NCBI GenBank assembly: GCA_946186185.1
Contig: CAMHMJ010000016.1
Span: forward strand, 1-64,000
Origin: an uncultured Treponema sp.
GTDB taxonomy: Bacteria > Spirochaetota > Spirochaetia > Treponematales > Treponemataceae
Direction: 5' to 3'
DNA length: 64,000 nucleotides
The translations under genes and the position numbers were made by a program. Shown here in pieces: positions 49,695 through 56,631 of the stretch; the stretch's first letter is position 1, and the number at the start of each line of letters is the position of its first letter. The notes under the pieces are model-generated. The model was not told the origin of the DNA, did not search any database, and was given only the letters and a program-made list of their open reading frames with translations.

Positions 49695-51092
49695 ATGAAT
49701 CTGGAAGAAACTTATAAAATTTTAAGAAAGGGTGCAGAGGTGCTTGCCCTTCAGAATGCAATGCAGAAAAACAAGGTTCTTGTTGAGGTTCGCGGCGCTC
49801 TGGATAGGGAACGGGCACGAATCCTTAAGGCTAATGCAGAGGATGTAAAACGAGCCCGGGACGCCGGCGTAAAGGATTCTCTTGTGGACCGGCTTTCCCT
49901 TGATGAAAGGAAAATCAACGGGATTTTAGAGAGCATGGATATTGTAATCGCTCAGACCGACCCTGTTGGTGAAGAAGTTGCGGGCTGGAAAACTCCTAAC
50001 GGGCTCTGTATCCGCCAGGTGCGGGTTCCGCTTGGAGTTGTGGGGCTTATTTACGAAAGCCGCCCGAATGTTACTGTTGACGCTTTTTGTCTTGCCTACA
50101 AAAGCGGAAATGCAATTCTGCTCCGTGGTTCTTCCAGTGCCTACGCTTCCAACCGGGCAATTGTTGATGTGATTAAGGAAGCCCTTTCCGGTGTGGACGG
50201 CGGTGTTCCGGAAGCCATCGAGCTGGTTGAAACTAAGGAGCACGATCACAGCGATGTTGATGCAATTTTGAATGCGGTTGGAAAAATCGATGTTGTGCTT
50301 CCCCGGGGTGGAAAAAAGCTGATTCAGACTGTTGTACAGAATGCCCGGGTTCCGGTGATTGAAACTGGAAGCGGAGTTTGCCACCTTTATGTTGACGAAA
50401 GCGCAGATCTTGAAATGGCGGCTAAGGTTGCTGAAAACGCTAAGATTCAGCGTCCGGGAGTTTGTAACGCAATTGAATGTATCGTTGTGAACCGAAAAGT
50501 TGCTGAGGATTTTCTTGAACGACTTGTGGAAAAGTTTAGCGGCCGGGTAATTTTCCATGCGGATGAAGAAGCGCTCCCGATTTTGAAGGAAGCGGTTTTG
50601 AGGGAGCAGATTGCGCAGAATGCAGATGGAGGCAAAGGTGCGGAGTGTGCCGCTGGGGCAGGTTCGGCAGGTGCCGAGGGTGCCGGTTCTTCAGGAGACA
50701 GCAGTTCGTGCAGGAGGCCAGTTTCGGCTGCTTCTACAAAAGTTGTTCCTGCCGCTGACGAGGATTTTGGAAACGAATATCTTGATTATGAATGCTGCGT
50801 AAAAATCGTGGGGGGCGTTGAAGAGGCTATTGAGTACATCAACGCCCACAACACAAAGCATTCAGAAAGCATAATAACTTCGAATATGAAGAATGCCCGG
50901 CTTTTCCAGGCAAAAATCGATGCAGCCTGCGTTTATGTGAACGCTTCAACCCGTTTTACCGACGGCGGCGAGTTCGGTTTTGGTGCGGAGCTTGGAATCA
51001 GTACCCAGAAGCTTCATGCCCGGGGACCGATGGGAATCAAGGCGCTTACAACTACAAAATATTTAATTGAAGGTGAAGGACAGATTCGATGA
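49695..51092 (+). CDS. proA: gamma-glutamyl phosphate reductase with low-complexity insert
   Basis: ProA reduces glutamyl phosphate to glutamate semialdehyde in proline synthesis. The aldehyde-dehydrogenase-like protein shows PLGVVGLIYESRPNVTVDAFCLAYKSGNAILLRG and the catalytic Cys region RPGVCNAIECIVVN, and ends ARGPMGIKALTTTKYLIEGEGQ. At 465 residues it is about 50 longer than usual. The extra is a Gly/Ala/Ser-rich insert (about 308-350, AGAGSAGAEGAGSSGDSSS) just before TKVVPAADEDFGNEYLDYE. All catalytic residues remain. Its stop overlaps the proB start (ATGA). Confidence 0.95.
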   Translation: MNLEETYKILRKGAEVLALQNAMQKNKVLVEVRGALDRERARILKANAEDVKRARDAGVKDSLVDRLSLDERKINGILESMDIVIAQTDPVGEEVAGWKTPNGLCIRQVRVPLGVVGLIYESRPNVTVDAFCLAYKSGNAILLRGSSSAYASNRAIVDVIKEALSGVDGGVPEAIELVETKEHDHSDVDAILNAVGKIDVVLPRGGKKLIQTVVQNARVPVIETGSGVCHLYVDESADLEMAAKVAENAKIQRPGVCNAIECIVVNRKVAEDFLERLVEKFSGRVIFHADEEALPILKEAVLREQIAQNADGGKGAECAAGAGSAGAEGAGSSGDSSSCRRPVSAASTKVVPAADEDFGNEYLDYECCVKIVGGVEEAIEYINAHNTKHSESIITSNMKNARLFQAKIDAACVYVNASTRFTDGGEFGFGAELGISTQKLHARGPMGIKALTTTKYLIEGEGQIR

Positions 51093-51901
51093 GTAATTTA
51101 ATAGAAGAAAAGATTAAAAATGCACGAAAAATCGTAATAAAAATCGGAAGCAATACTCTTGCAAAGCCTGACGGAACTCAGAATACAGAATTTATGACAA
51201 ATTTTGCTTCCCAGTGTAAGACTCTTATCGATCAGGGAAAGCAGATTGTTGTTGTTTCTTCCGGTGCTCAGGTAAGCGGTGTTTCTACCCTTAAAGAATG
51301 GTCCAGAAAGAAGGACGTGCATTTCCGCCAGGCTCTGTGCGCTATCGGACAGGTGGAGCTTATGGCTCAGTGGCGAAAGGCTTTTGCGGAGTTTAATCTT
51401 CACATCGGGCAGCTTTTGTTCACAAAGGAAGATTTTGAAAACGACCACCGCTCCCTTAATATCCGAAACACTCTTTTTACCCTTGCGGACGAGGGCGTAA
51501 TTCCGATTATCAACGAAAACGACTCGGTTTCTATCGACGAATTTTCCATCGGTGATAACGACAATCTTTCCGCCCTCACAGCAATTTTGTGGAGCGCTGA
51601 TTTACTGATTCTGTTCAGCGATATCGACGGCATTTTTACCGACAACCCGAAAACCAATCCAAACGCAAAGCTGATTGAAACCGTTGAGGATATTCCTGCT
51701 TTAAGGGCGAACATCAAAATCGGCTCTACCAACGCTTTTGGAACCGGCGGAATTGAGACTAAAATTCAGGCTGCCGAAAAAACTACGGTTTACGGAATTC
51801 CTGTTGTTCTTGCAAACGGAAGCGGCGACAAAAACGGCGAAAACATTCTCCTGAATCTTTCCAACGGCACTTCAAAGGGAACTTTGTTTTTGGAGAAATA
51901 A
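51089..51901 (+). CDS. proB: glutamate 5-kinase, single-domain form
   Basis: ProB phosphorylates glutamate in the first step of proline synthesis. The 270-residue amino-acid-kinase domain has RKIVIKIGSNTLAKPDG, VSSGAQVSGVSTL, INENDSVSIDEFSIGDNDNLSA and the Gly-rich FGTGGIETKIQAAEKTT. The C-terminal PUA domain of the E. coli enzyme is absent, as in many bacteria. It overlaps proA by 4 nt, so the two are translationally coupled in the order proA-proB. proC lies 2.2 kb downstream after two unrelated genes. Confidence 0.95.
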   Translation: MSNLIEEKIKNARKIVIKIGSNTLAKPDGTQNTEFMTNFASQCKTLIDQGKQIVVVSSGAQVSGVSTLKEWSRKKDVHFRQALCAIGQVELMAQWRKAFAEFNLHIGQLLFTKEDFENDHRSLNIRNTLFTLADEGVIPIINENDSVSIDEFSIGDNDNLSALTAILWSADLLILFSDIDGIFTDNPKTNPNAKLIETVEDIPALRANIKIGSTNAFGTGGIETKIQAAEKTTVYGIPVVLANGSGDKNGENILLNLSNGTSKGTLFLEK

Positions 51902-51918
51902 AAAAGTCGTGTTATAAT
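51890..51918 (+). promoter_or_regulatory. promoter of the HD-GYP gene
   Basis: TTGGAG, 17-nt spacer, TATAAT, 10 nt to the ATG at 51929. The -35 lies inside the last codons of proB. The 5' leader would be only a few bases. Confidence 0.5.
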
Positions 51919-51928
51919 TGATAGCACG

Positions 51929-53263
51929 ATGAATCTGAATTATCGGATTGAATTTGACATTGCCGGACTTATTATCGATTTTCTCATCTTTATGATTGTT
52001 CAAAAGCTGTACGGAACTTCGTCAAAGAATAACCGTCGCTTCAGGTCCTTTTTGTATGTCTGCATTATTTCCGGAATTCTCGACATTGTGACCGCCTATA
52101 CCTTCAGCAATTCTCTGGTGATTCCGGGGTTTGTAAACCTTATTCTGAATTACGCCTATCTTTTTACAGCCTTTTTTACGGCTTATCTTGTGCACGAATA
52201 CCTGATTTCGAATCTTGAGTACGAATCCAAGTTGTGTACTGTTTTAAGAAAAGGTGTTCTGTATCTGTTTCTGACTTTTCTTTTTGTGAACCTGATTTTT
52301 GCCCTGCTTCATGAATTTGATATTTCGAATTTTATTCTGCTTTTCGATTTTAAGGGCAGAACCTACAATAAGGGGCTTTTGTTCTATTTGAATTTTGGGC
52401 TTCCCTGTTATTATCTTTTCCATGCGGGCTATCTTCTGGTTTTTAAGGGAAAGTTTTTTACTTCAAAACAGCGATATTTGTGCGCTTCGATTTTTGGCTT
52501 TCCGCTGATTGCGGTAATCATTCAGGTTCTGATGCCGGAATATCTTATGACCTTCTTTTCATATTCGGCATTTACCTTTGTAATTCTGTTTTCTCTGGAA
52601 ACCCCGGATTTTCAGCAGCTTAAATATCTTCGGGAAAATCTTGAGAAGGAAGTACAGAAACAGACTTCCGTGGCCTATGAAAGGCAGCTTAAGATTCAAA
52701 AGCTTTCAATAGAAATTGTAGAAACCCTGGCACAGGCAATAGATGAGAAGGACGAGTACACCAACGGTCACTCCCAGCGGGTGAGCAAGTATTCAGTTCT
52801 CCTTGCAAATGAGCTTGGCTGGACTTCCGAAAGAATTGAAAACCTTCGGGTTTCGGCGCTGCTTCACGATGTTGGAAAAATCGGTATTCCTGACAATATT
52901 CTGCAGAAGCCGGGAAAGCTTACGGACGACGAGTTTAAAATCATTAAATCCCACGCGGCTAAGGGCGGAAAAATCCTTAAAAATGTTTCTTCTCTCCCGA
53001 TTGCCGCCGAAACTGCAAAGCATCACCACGAGCGCTACGACGGAAACGGTTATCCAAGCGGCCTTGCCGGAACTCAGATTCCTGAATATGCCCGGGTTGT
53101 TTCTATTGCCGATGCCTACGACGCAATGAATTCCCGCCGTGTTTACCGCGACACTCTTCCAAAAGAAGAAATCAGGCGGCGTCTTGTGGAAGGAAGCGGC
53201 ACCCAGTTCGATCCGGTTTATCTGGAAGCCTTTCTGACACTTCTGGACAGAGGAATCGTGTAG
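51929..53263 (+). CDS. membrane-bound HD-GYP cyclic di-GMP phosphodiesterase
   Basis: This 444-residue protein has about seven N-terminal membrane helices (about 10-225), a coiled linker (EKEVQKQTSVAYERQLKIQ) and a complete HD-GYP domain: LLHDVGKIGIPDNIL (HD), HHERYDGNGYPSGLAG (HHxxxDGxGYP) and ISIADAYDAMNSRRVYRD. It should hydrolyse cyclic di-GMP, opposing the GGDEF protein at 34 kb, and the membrane halves of the two look similar in layout. It has its own promoter within the end of proB. Confidence 0.93.
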   Translation: MNLNYRIEFDIAGLIIDFLIFMIVQKLYGTSSKNNRRFRSFLYVCIISGILDIVTAYTFSNSLVIPGFVNLILNYAYLFTAFFTAYLVHEYLISNLEYESKLCTVLRKGVLYLFLTFLFVNLIFALLHEFDISNFILLFDFKGRTYNKGLLFYLNFGLPCYYLFHAGYLLVFKGKFFTSKQRYLCASIFGFPLIAVIIQVLMPEYLMTFFSYSAFTFVILFSLETPDFQQLKYLRENLEKEVQKQTSVAYERQLKIQKLSIEIVETLAQAIDEKDEYTNGHSQRVSKYSVLLANELGWTSERIENLRVSALLHDVGKIGIPDNILQKPGKLTDDEFKIIKSHAAKGGKILKNVSSLPIAAETAKHHHERYDGNGYPSGLAGTQIPEYARVVSIADAYDAMNSRRVYRDTLPKEEIRRRLVEGSGTQFDPVYLEAFLTLLDRGIV

Positions 53264-53379
53264 TTTTAAGATATGATTACGCTGAGGACGAAGTGTCTGA
53301 AACCGGACAGAATGTCTGAAACCGGAGGGGGGCGTTTTTATCTGTTAGAGAGTTGAATGAACGAAAGGAGTTATAGATT

Positions 53380-53961
53380 ATGAAATCAGATATTATTAAA
53401 TTGTCGGATGACGCAAAAGATATTTCTTTGCTTAATAGGGTTCTTTCTGAAACTGAAAAAGCTGCCGCTTACGCAAATCTTGATAAAAAACAGTCTGGAC
53501 GGCTTCGTCTGCTTGCCGAAGAAATGATCAGTATGCTTCCGGAGCTGCTGGCCTTTTCCAGCGGGGAATTCTGGATCGAATGTAACGGTAAGAACTGCGA
53601 AATTCATACGGTTCTGACGCCACAGCAGACTGTCTCGATTATGAAACGGGATGAACTTTTGAAAATCTCAAAATCCAGTAAGAATGCTGCGGCAACGGGC
53701 ATCATGGCAAAAATCCGGATTGCCGTTACTTTTATGATGTTCGACCCTCAGATCTACACCGACATGGATGTTTTCCTTGGTACAACCAATCTCAATACCA
53801 TGACCTCCTGGTCCCTGAGCACCTACCGGCAGAAGGTTGAAGAAAAGAAGGGTGAACCCTGGGACGAGCTTGAAAAATCCATTATCGCAAATATTGCTGA
53901 TGATGTACTTGTGGGGGTTGAAGGAAAGCGGGTTGAAATAGTTGTAAAAAAGGCTTTTTAA
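53380..53961 (+). CDS. hypothetical protein, possibly a degenerate HATPase (anti-sigma-like) domain
   Basis: This 193-residue soluble protein has the helix SGRLRLLAEEMISMLPEL near residue 45, which resembles the N-box helix of RsbW-type ATP-binding proteins (RxxxEExxxN), but the binding Asn is replaced and no clear DxGxG box is seen. The rest (GIMAKIRIAVTFMMFDPQIYTD) is unfamiliar. It lies between the HD-GYP gene and proC, with AAAGGAG upstream. I would call it hypothetical with a weak hint of kinase-like fold. Confidence 0.6.
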   Translation: MKSDIIKLSDDAKDISLLNRVLSETEKAAAYANLDKKQSGRLRLLAEEMISMLPELLAFSSGEFWIECNGKNCEIHTVLTPQQTVSIMKRDELLKISKSSKNAAATGIMAKIRIAVTFMMFDPQIYTDMDVFLGTTNLNTMTSWSLSTYRQKVEEKKGEPWDELEKSIIANIADDVLVGVEGKRVEIVVKKAF

Positions 53962-54114
53962 GGAATAATTAGTTTTAGCTCGTTTTTTTTCATATCTGAA
54001 AGAATTTTCCTTAGTGTTAAAAAATTCTTCGGCTCCGTTTTTTTATTGCGTTCTCATTGTAATTTTTACCAGAAAACAATAATATTCTTTAAAATTGAAT
54101 TCTGGAGTGTAAAA

Positions 54115-54909
54115 ATGAAAATCGCTTGTATTGGTACAGGTGCAATGGGCGGCGCAATCATGCGCTCTGTTTGCAAAAAATATGATGTAAAAAATATTTC
54201 CGTAACGGATAAAAATACTGAGGGTGCAAAGGCATTCGCTTCTGAAAATGGCTGCAATTTTGCTTCCGGTAATATTGAAGTTCTTAAGGATGCTGATTTT
54301 GCATTCATCGCCGTAAAACCTCAGTTTTTGAAGGACGTTTTTGATGAAATTCATGGGCATATTGATGCAAAAACTGTATTGATTTCAATGGCAGCCGGTG
54401 TGAAGCTTGAAACTTTAAAGGCTTTCCTTCCTGAAGGCCGCTTTGTCCGAATGATGCCGAATGTATGTGCTCAGATTGGTGAAGCCATGACTGCCGTAAC
54501 AAAAAGCGCTGAAGTTTCGGATGATGAATTTAAGACTGCAAAGGAAATTTTAAGCGCCGCCGGTATCGTAGAAGAAGTCCCTGAAAAACTGATGGACTGT
54601 GTAACGGCTGTAAGCGGCTCAGGACCGGCTTTTGTATTCATGTTTATTGAAGCCCTTGCAGACGCTGCCGTTCTCTGCGGAATGCCTCGTGCTCAGGCTT
54701 ACACCTATGCCGCTCAGACAGTAAAGGGTTCTGCCGAGCTTGTAATGGAAACGGGGAAGCATCCAGCAGCCCTCAAGGATTCTGTCTGCTCGCCGGCGGG
54801 AACAACAATTGCCGGCGTAAAAGCCCTTGAAGAGAACGGCTTCAGAAACGCAGTTATTCAGGCAGTTGAAAAAGCATGCCTGCGTTCAGAAGAGCTGGGT
54901 AAGAAATAA
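54115..54909 (+). CDS. proC: pyrroline-5-carboxylate reductase
   Basis: ProC reduces pyrroline-5-carboxylate to proline with NAD(P)H. The 264-residue protein has the Rossmann start MKIACIGTGAMGGAIMRSV (GxGxMG), VKPQFL, SMAAGVKLETL, RMMPNVCAQIGEA and the C-terminal signature GSAELVMETGKHPAALKDSVCSPAGTTIAGVKALEENGFR. ATG 54115 with GGAG 8 nt upstream is correct; the track extends 69 nt earlier. It completes the proline pathway begun by proA-proB nearby. Confidence 0.96.
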   Translation: MKIACIGTGAMGGAIMRSVCKKYDVKNISVTDKNTEGAKAFASENGCNFASGNIEVLKDADFAFIAVKPQFLKDVFDEIHGHIDAKTVLISMAAGVKLETLKAFLPEGRFVRMMPNVCAQIGEAMTAVTKSAEVSDDEFKTAKEILSAAGIVEEVPEKLMDCVTAVSGSGPAFVFMFIEALADAAVLCGMPRAQAYTYAAQTVKGSAELVMETGKHPAALKDSVCSPAGTTIAGVKALEENGFRNAVIQAVEKACLRSEELGKK

Positions 54910-54932
54910 CAGTTAGGACGGTTAAAAAAAAT

Positions 54933-54965
54933 AAGTTCCGGGGTATGAAGTGCCGGAACTTTTGA
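54933..54965. terminator. terminator between proC and the converging gene
   Basis: AAGTTCCGG pairs with CCGGAACTT, with A and T tracts on the two sides, so it can work in both directions. Confidence 0.8.
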
Positions 54966-55033
54966 CGGGATGCTCTGCATTATAATTTTGCAGCAGCGTC
55001 CCTTTTTTATTTGCTGGGCTTTATTTTTAGCCA

Positions 55034-56368
55034 TTACTTGTTCAGTTCTGCGCGGATTATTCCGGCAACAAGAGCGCGCTGTGATTCATTCAGGAAGGCG
55101 GCGTCGCTTAAGGCCGGAACCGGCTTTTCGGTTGCCGCAATCCAGTATCGTGCATCGTCTGCCTGCTTGTCCGGAATAGAGCAGTTTGCCAGGGCAGGTG
55201 CAAGACCGCTTCCAAAGGAAAGCTTTTCCTGCAGGTTTCTTCCCAAGAGCTTTATGGAATTCCGGCTCTGTTCATTTTTTGAAAGACTGACTGCCATAAT
55301 TACCGGCGCCGTAAAATTTCGCCGCTGATTTCCAGAATCTGACGGAAAGTAAATTGTTCTGTATTTTGAAATCAGTTTTTCGTTATAAAGACGGTGTTCT
55401 TCAAGATTCATAAACAGAATTACCGGTTCTTCAGCATTTGTATATGCAATAACATCCCGCTTTGAAAGCTGGGTAAAATTACGCGGAAGGTAGCCTTTCT
55501 TTTTCCATTCTTTTAAGAAGTTCACAGCCGGATAAAGAGCGTTTCCTTCAGAAATCAGTTTTTCGGCATTTTCCATAAGGGCGTTGTTTCCCTTTTTGTT
55601 TGAAGAAAGGCTTTTCTGAAGTTCATTCACTGCCTTTTCAAGTTCAGTTCTTCCCGATAACGCTTCCGTTAAAGCTCCCACGATGTTCAGGAGTTCACGG
55701 TCGTCTCCGCCGGCAAACAGTACCGGGATTTTACCTGTCTTTTTGCTGTAGTCGGAAAGGGTTTCAAGATCCTTCCAGTAGTTTATGCTTCCAACTTTGC
55801 TGTCATTAAACACCTGAAAGTGTACATCGATTTCGTAATTGTCAAGGAGAACCGGAATAGAGCAGGTTTTGTGATAGAAACGGTTTTCTTCATGAATATG
55901 GTTCCGCTGCTCGTCCGTCAGATTTTCCGGAATTTTTTCAATGTATTTTTTATCTTTGTATTCAGTTACGGTCTGCTTTATGGAAGAAGTCATTCCGCTT
56001 AAAACTTCGTCCTTTGGAAAACCAAGATTTTTCTGCTGAGCCAGATTATAGGCGTACTGGGCATTAGCGCCGTCCTTTACAAAAAGAATGTCCAGCTTTC
56101 TGGAACTTTTCATTGCGTCCTGAAGGGGAACTGTGTCATCTAAAACAATAATATCGTAGGCGCGTTTTCCGTCCTTAGTTTTTACGCTGGACTGCAAGTT
56201 TTTTTTGATAACAGCCCGGGTTTTTTCTGAAATTCCGTAGAAGCCGGCAACCGGTTTTTTGTTCAGAAAGTAAAGGGCTGTAAAGATAACCGAAAAAAGC
56301 ACAAGAAATGCAATTGTCACTATGGCGGCAATTTTTATTAAAAGCGATTTAATATTTTTTTCATCCAT
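55034..56368 (-). CDS. membrane-tethered solute-binding-like protein
   Basis: This 444-residue protein has one N-terminal membrane helix (about 8-32, with a charged start MDEKNIKSLLIK). Its long extracytoplasmic part looks like an extracellular solute-binding protein of ABC transporters (YDIIVLDDTVPLQDAMKSS, KKTGKIPVLFAGGD, ILFMNLEEHRLYNEKLI). It lacks a lipobox and there are no transporter genes next to it, so it may be a sensor or scaffold instead of a transport component. The assignment is by general resemblance and should be read as tentative. Confidence 0.6.
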   Translation of the reverse strand: MDEKNIKSLLIKIAAIVTIAFLVLFSVIFTALYFLNKKPVAGFYGISEKTRAVIKKNLQSSVKTKDGKRAYDIIVLDDTVPLQDAMKSSRKLDILFVKDGANAQYAYNLAQQKNLGFPKDEVLSGMTSSIKQTVTEYKDKKYIEKIPENLTDEQRNHIHEENRFYHKTCSIPVLLDNYEIDVHFQVFNDSKVGSINYWKDLETLSDYSKKTGKIPVLFAGGDDRELLNIVGALTEALSGRTELEKAVNELQKSLSSNKKGNNALMENAEKLISEGNALYPAVNFLKEWKKKGYLPRNFTQLSKRDVIAYTNAEEPVILFMNLEEHRLYNEKLISKYRTIYFPSDSGNQRRNFTAPVIMAVSLSKNEQSRNSIKLLGRNLQEKLSFGSGLAPALANCSIPDKQADDARYWIAATEKPVPALSDAAFLNESQRALVAGIIRAELNK

Positions 56369-56422
56369 AGTGATAATTGTAGCACAAAATCAGGGGTTTA
56401 GCATTAGAAATAATCAGTTTGT

Positions 56423-56622
56423 ATGCCGAGTTAAGTTTTCCACTCCAAAATTGGCTACCGGTCGCGTCTTGCGGGTCAAAACCGCGTGCTAGCACGCTAA
56501 ACGCTGCTTGTGGCAAAGGAACTTATTAATTGCCGCTTTCGCGGCAACCACAAGCAGAGTTTTTTTGCCCGCATTTCGCTACCCTACCGCCAATTTTGAA
56601 CTGACCTTCGAAAACTCGCCAT
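56423..56622. repeat. long cruciform repeat, copy 2
   Basis: This is near-identical to the reverse complement of the 47.05-47.26 kb element. The arm AAAATTGGC pairs with GCCAATTTT. Core stems are CTGCTTGTGG/CCACAAGCAG, TTGCCGC-tttc-GCGGCAA and CGTGCTAGCACG. The outer stem is weaker (ATGCCGAGTT..GTTTTC with GAAAACTCGCCAT). It lies between two minus-strand genes. Confidence 0.8.
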
Positions 56623-56631
56623 CAGACCAGG

